Shown here in pieces: positions 63,842-64,000 of a stretch of DNA of 64,000 bases. A model generated the notes under the pieces. That model made no database searches, was not told the origin of the DNA, and was given only the letters and a program-made list of their open reading frames with translations. Source of the DNA: Proteus appendicitidis (GTDB taxonomy: Bacteria; Pseudomonadota; Gammaproteobacteria; Enterobacterales; Enterobacteriaceae); NCBI RefSeq assembly GCF_030271835.1, contig NZ_CP127389.1, positions 2,826,001 to 2,890,000 of the forward strand, read 5' to 3'. Made by a program: the position numbers and the translations under genes. The number at the start of each line of letters is the position of its first letter. Position 1 is the stretch's first letter.

Positions 63842-63880
63842 AAAATACCGATGGCTAACTTCTTCACCATCGGTATTTTA
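63842..63880. terminator. Bidirectional terminator between the HD gene and gcvP
   Basis: AAAATACCGATGG (63842-63854) and CCATCGGTATTTT (63867-63879) form a perfect 13-bp stem with A- and T-runs on both sides. Confidence 0.88.
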
Positions 63881-63906
63881 ATTTAAGAATATGGTTAGAT
63901 TAAAGC

Positions 63907-64000
63907 TTATTCATAGTCACTAATTGGCGCACATGAACAATGTAAATGACGGTCGCCATACACATCATCCAGACGTTTAACCGCTGGCCAGTATTTGCTT
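63907..64000 (-). CDS. gcvP: Glycine dehydrogenase (P-protein), C-terminal fragment (5' end outside window)
   Basis: The minus-strand frame entering at 64000 encodes [20 protein letters not shown]... and ends SCAPISDYE at TAA 63909-63907. This matches the conserved C-terminus of GcvP ([14 protein letters not shown]). Only about 30 residues are in the window. GcvP decarboxylates glycine in the glycine cleavage system. Confidence 0.9.
   Translation of the reverse strand, partial: SKYWPAVKRLDDVYGDRHLHCSCAPISDYE

Noticed and set aside
1..64000. CRISPR array or intact insertion sequence
   Set aside because: I saw no regularly spaced repeats with unique spacers and no transposase or integrase gene anywhere in the window.

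Overview
The window looks like chromosome of a Proteus species (Morganellaceae, Gammaproteobacteria). The base composition is low in G+C with very A/T-rich intergenic DNA. The core gene order glyU-lysS-prfB-recJ-dsbC-xerD / fldB / cptA-sdhE / ygfZ ... gcvP is enterobacterial, and a bactofilin matching Proteus CcmA is present. This is inferred from gene content and protein resemblance; no search was run.

Layout. (1) 1-5.4 kb is accessory DNA. It holds the 3' part of an operon resembling an ABC-three-component (ABC-3C) conflict system (a truncated first gene, a CTD-like protein, a middle component and an SMC/Rad50-like ATPase), then a separate HEPN-type protein. It ends near 5.34-5.40 kb in what looks like the displaced 3' end of ssrA (or a tRNA) plus a terminator, i.e. 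the edge of an integrated island. (2) 5.4-11 kb: a lipoprotein, a leucine-rich-repeat gene remnant, a PhzF enzyme, a secreted histidine phosphatase, a chemoreceptor with a sigma-28 promoter and a small monooxygenase-fold protein. (3) 11-13 kb is a gene-poor, extremely A/T-rich stretch before the L-lactate operon lldP-lutABC (13.0-17.5 kb). (4) 17.6-25.5 kb: small envelope proteins, a possible 29-residue membrane protein gene, a DUF1287 protein, an MFS transporter and a siderophore esterase plus TonB-dependent receptor pair. (5) 25.7-33.8 kb: a galactose regulon, all on the minus strand (galE-galT-galK-galM, galR, Na+/galactose symporter), with five 16-bp operator-like palindromes. (6) 34-40.6 kb: ghrB, a cation efflux protein, uspF, ecotin, ydcH, yecH, a LexA-controlled dinI-like gene, ygbA, an acetyltransferase and ccmA. 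(7) 41.5-53.3 kb: an ExsA/LcrF-like AraC regulator with an unknown partner gene, a 900-residue coiled-coil protein with an FKBP-like end plus a lipoprotein, an FMN reductase, two tandem small paralogues, a second chemoreceptor and a second TonB-dependent receptor. (8) 53.6-64 kb: core housekeeping genes ending in the 3' end of gcvP.

How the parts work together. Lactate is imported by LldP and oxidised by LutABC. Galactose is imported by the SGLT-type symporter, then epimerised, phosphorylated and converted to UDP-sugars by GalM, GalK, GalT and GalE under GalR. Iron supply is served by two receptors with Fur-box-like sequences upstream and by an esterase that would release iron from a ferric siderophore. 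Motility links appear as two chemoreceptors, both with sigma-28-type promoters, and CcmA. The main candidates for new biology are the ABC-3C/HEPN accessory segment, the ExsA-like regulator with its unknown partner, the coiled-coil FKBP-like/lipoprotein pair, the tiny membrane ORF at 19.85 kb, and a palindromic repeat that supplies the ribosome-binding site of ghrB.
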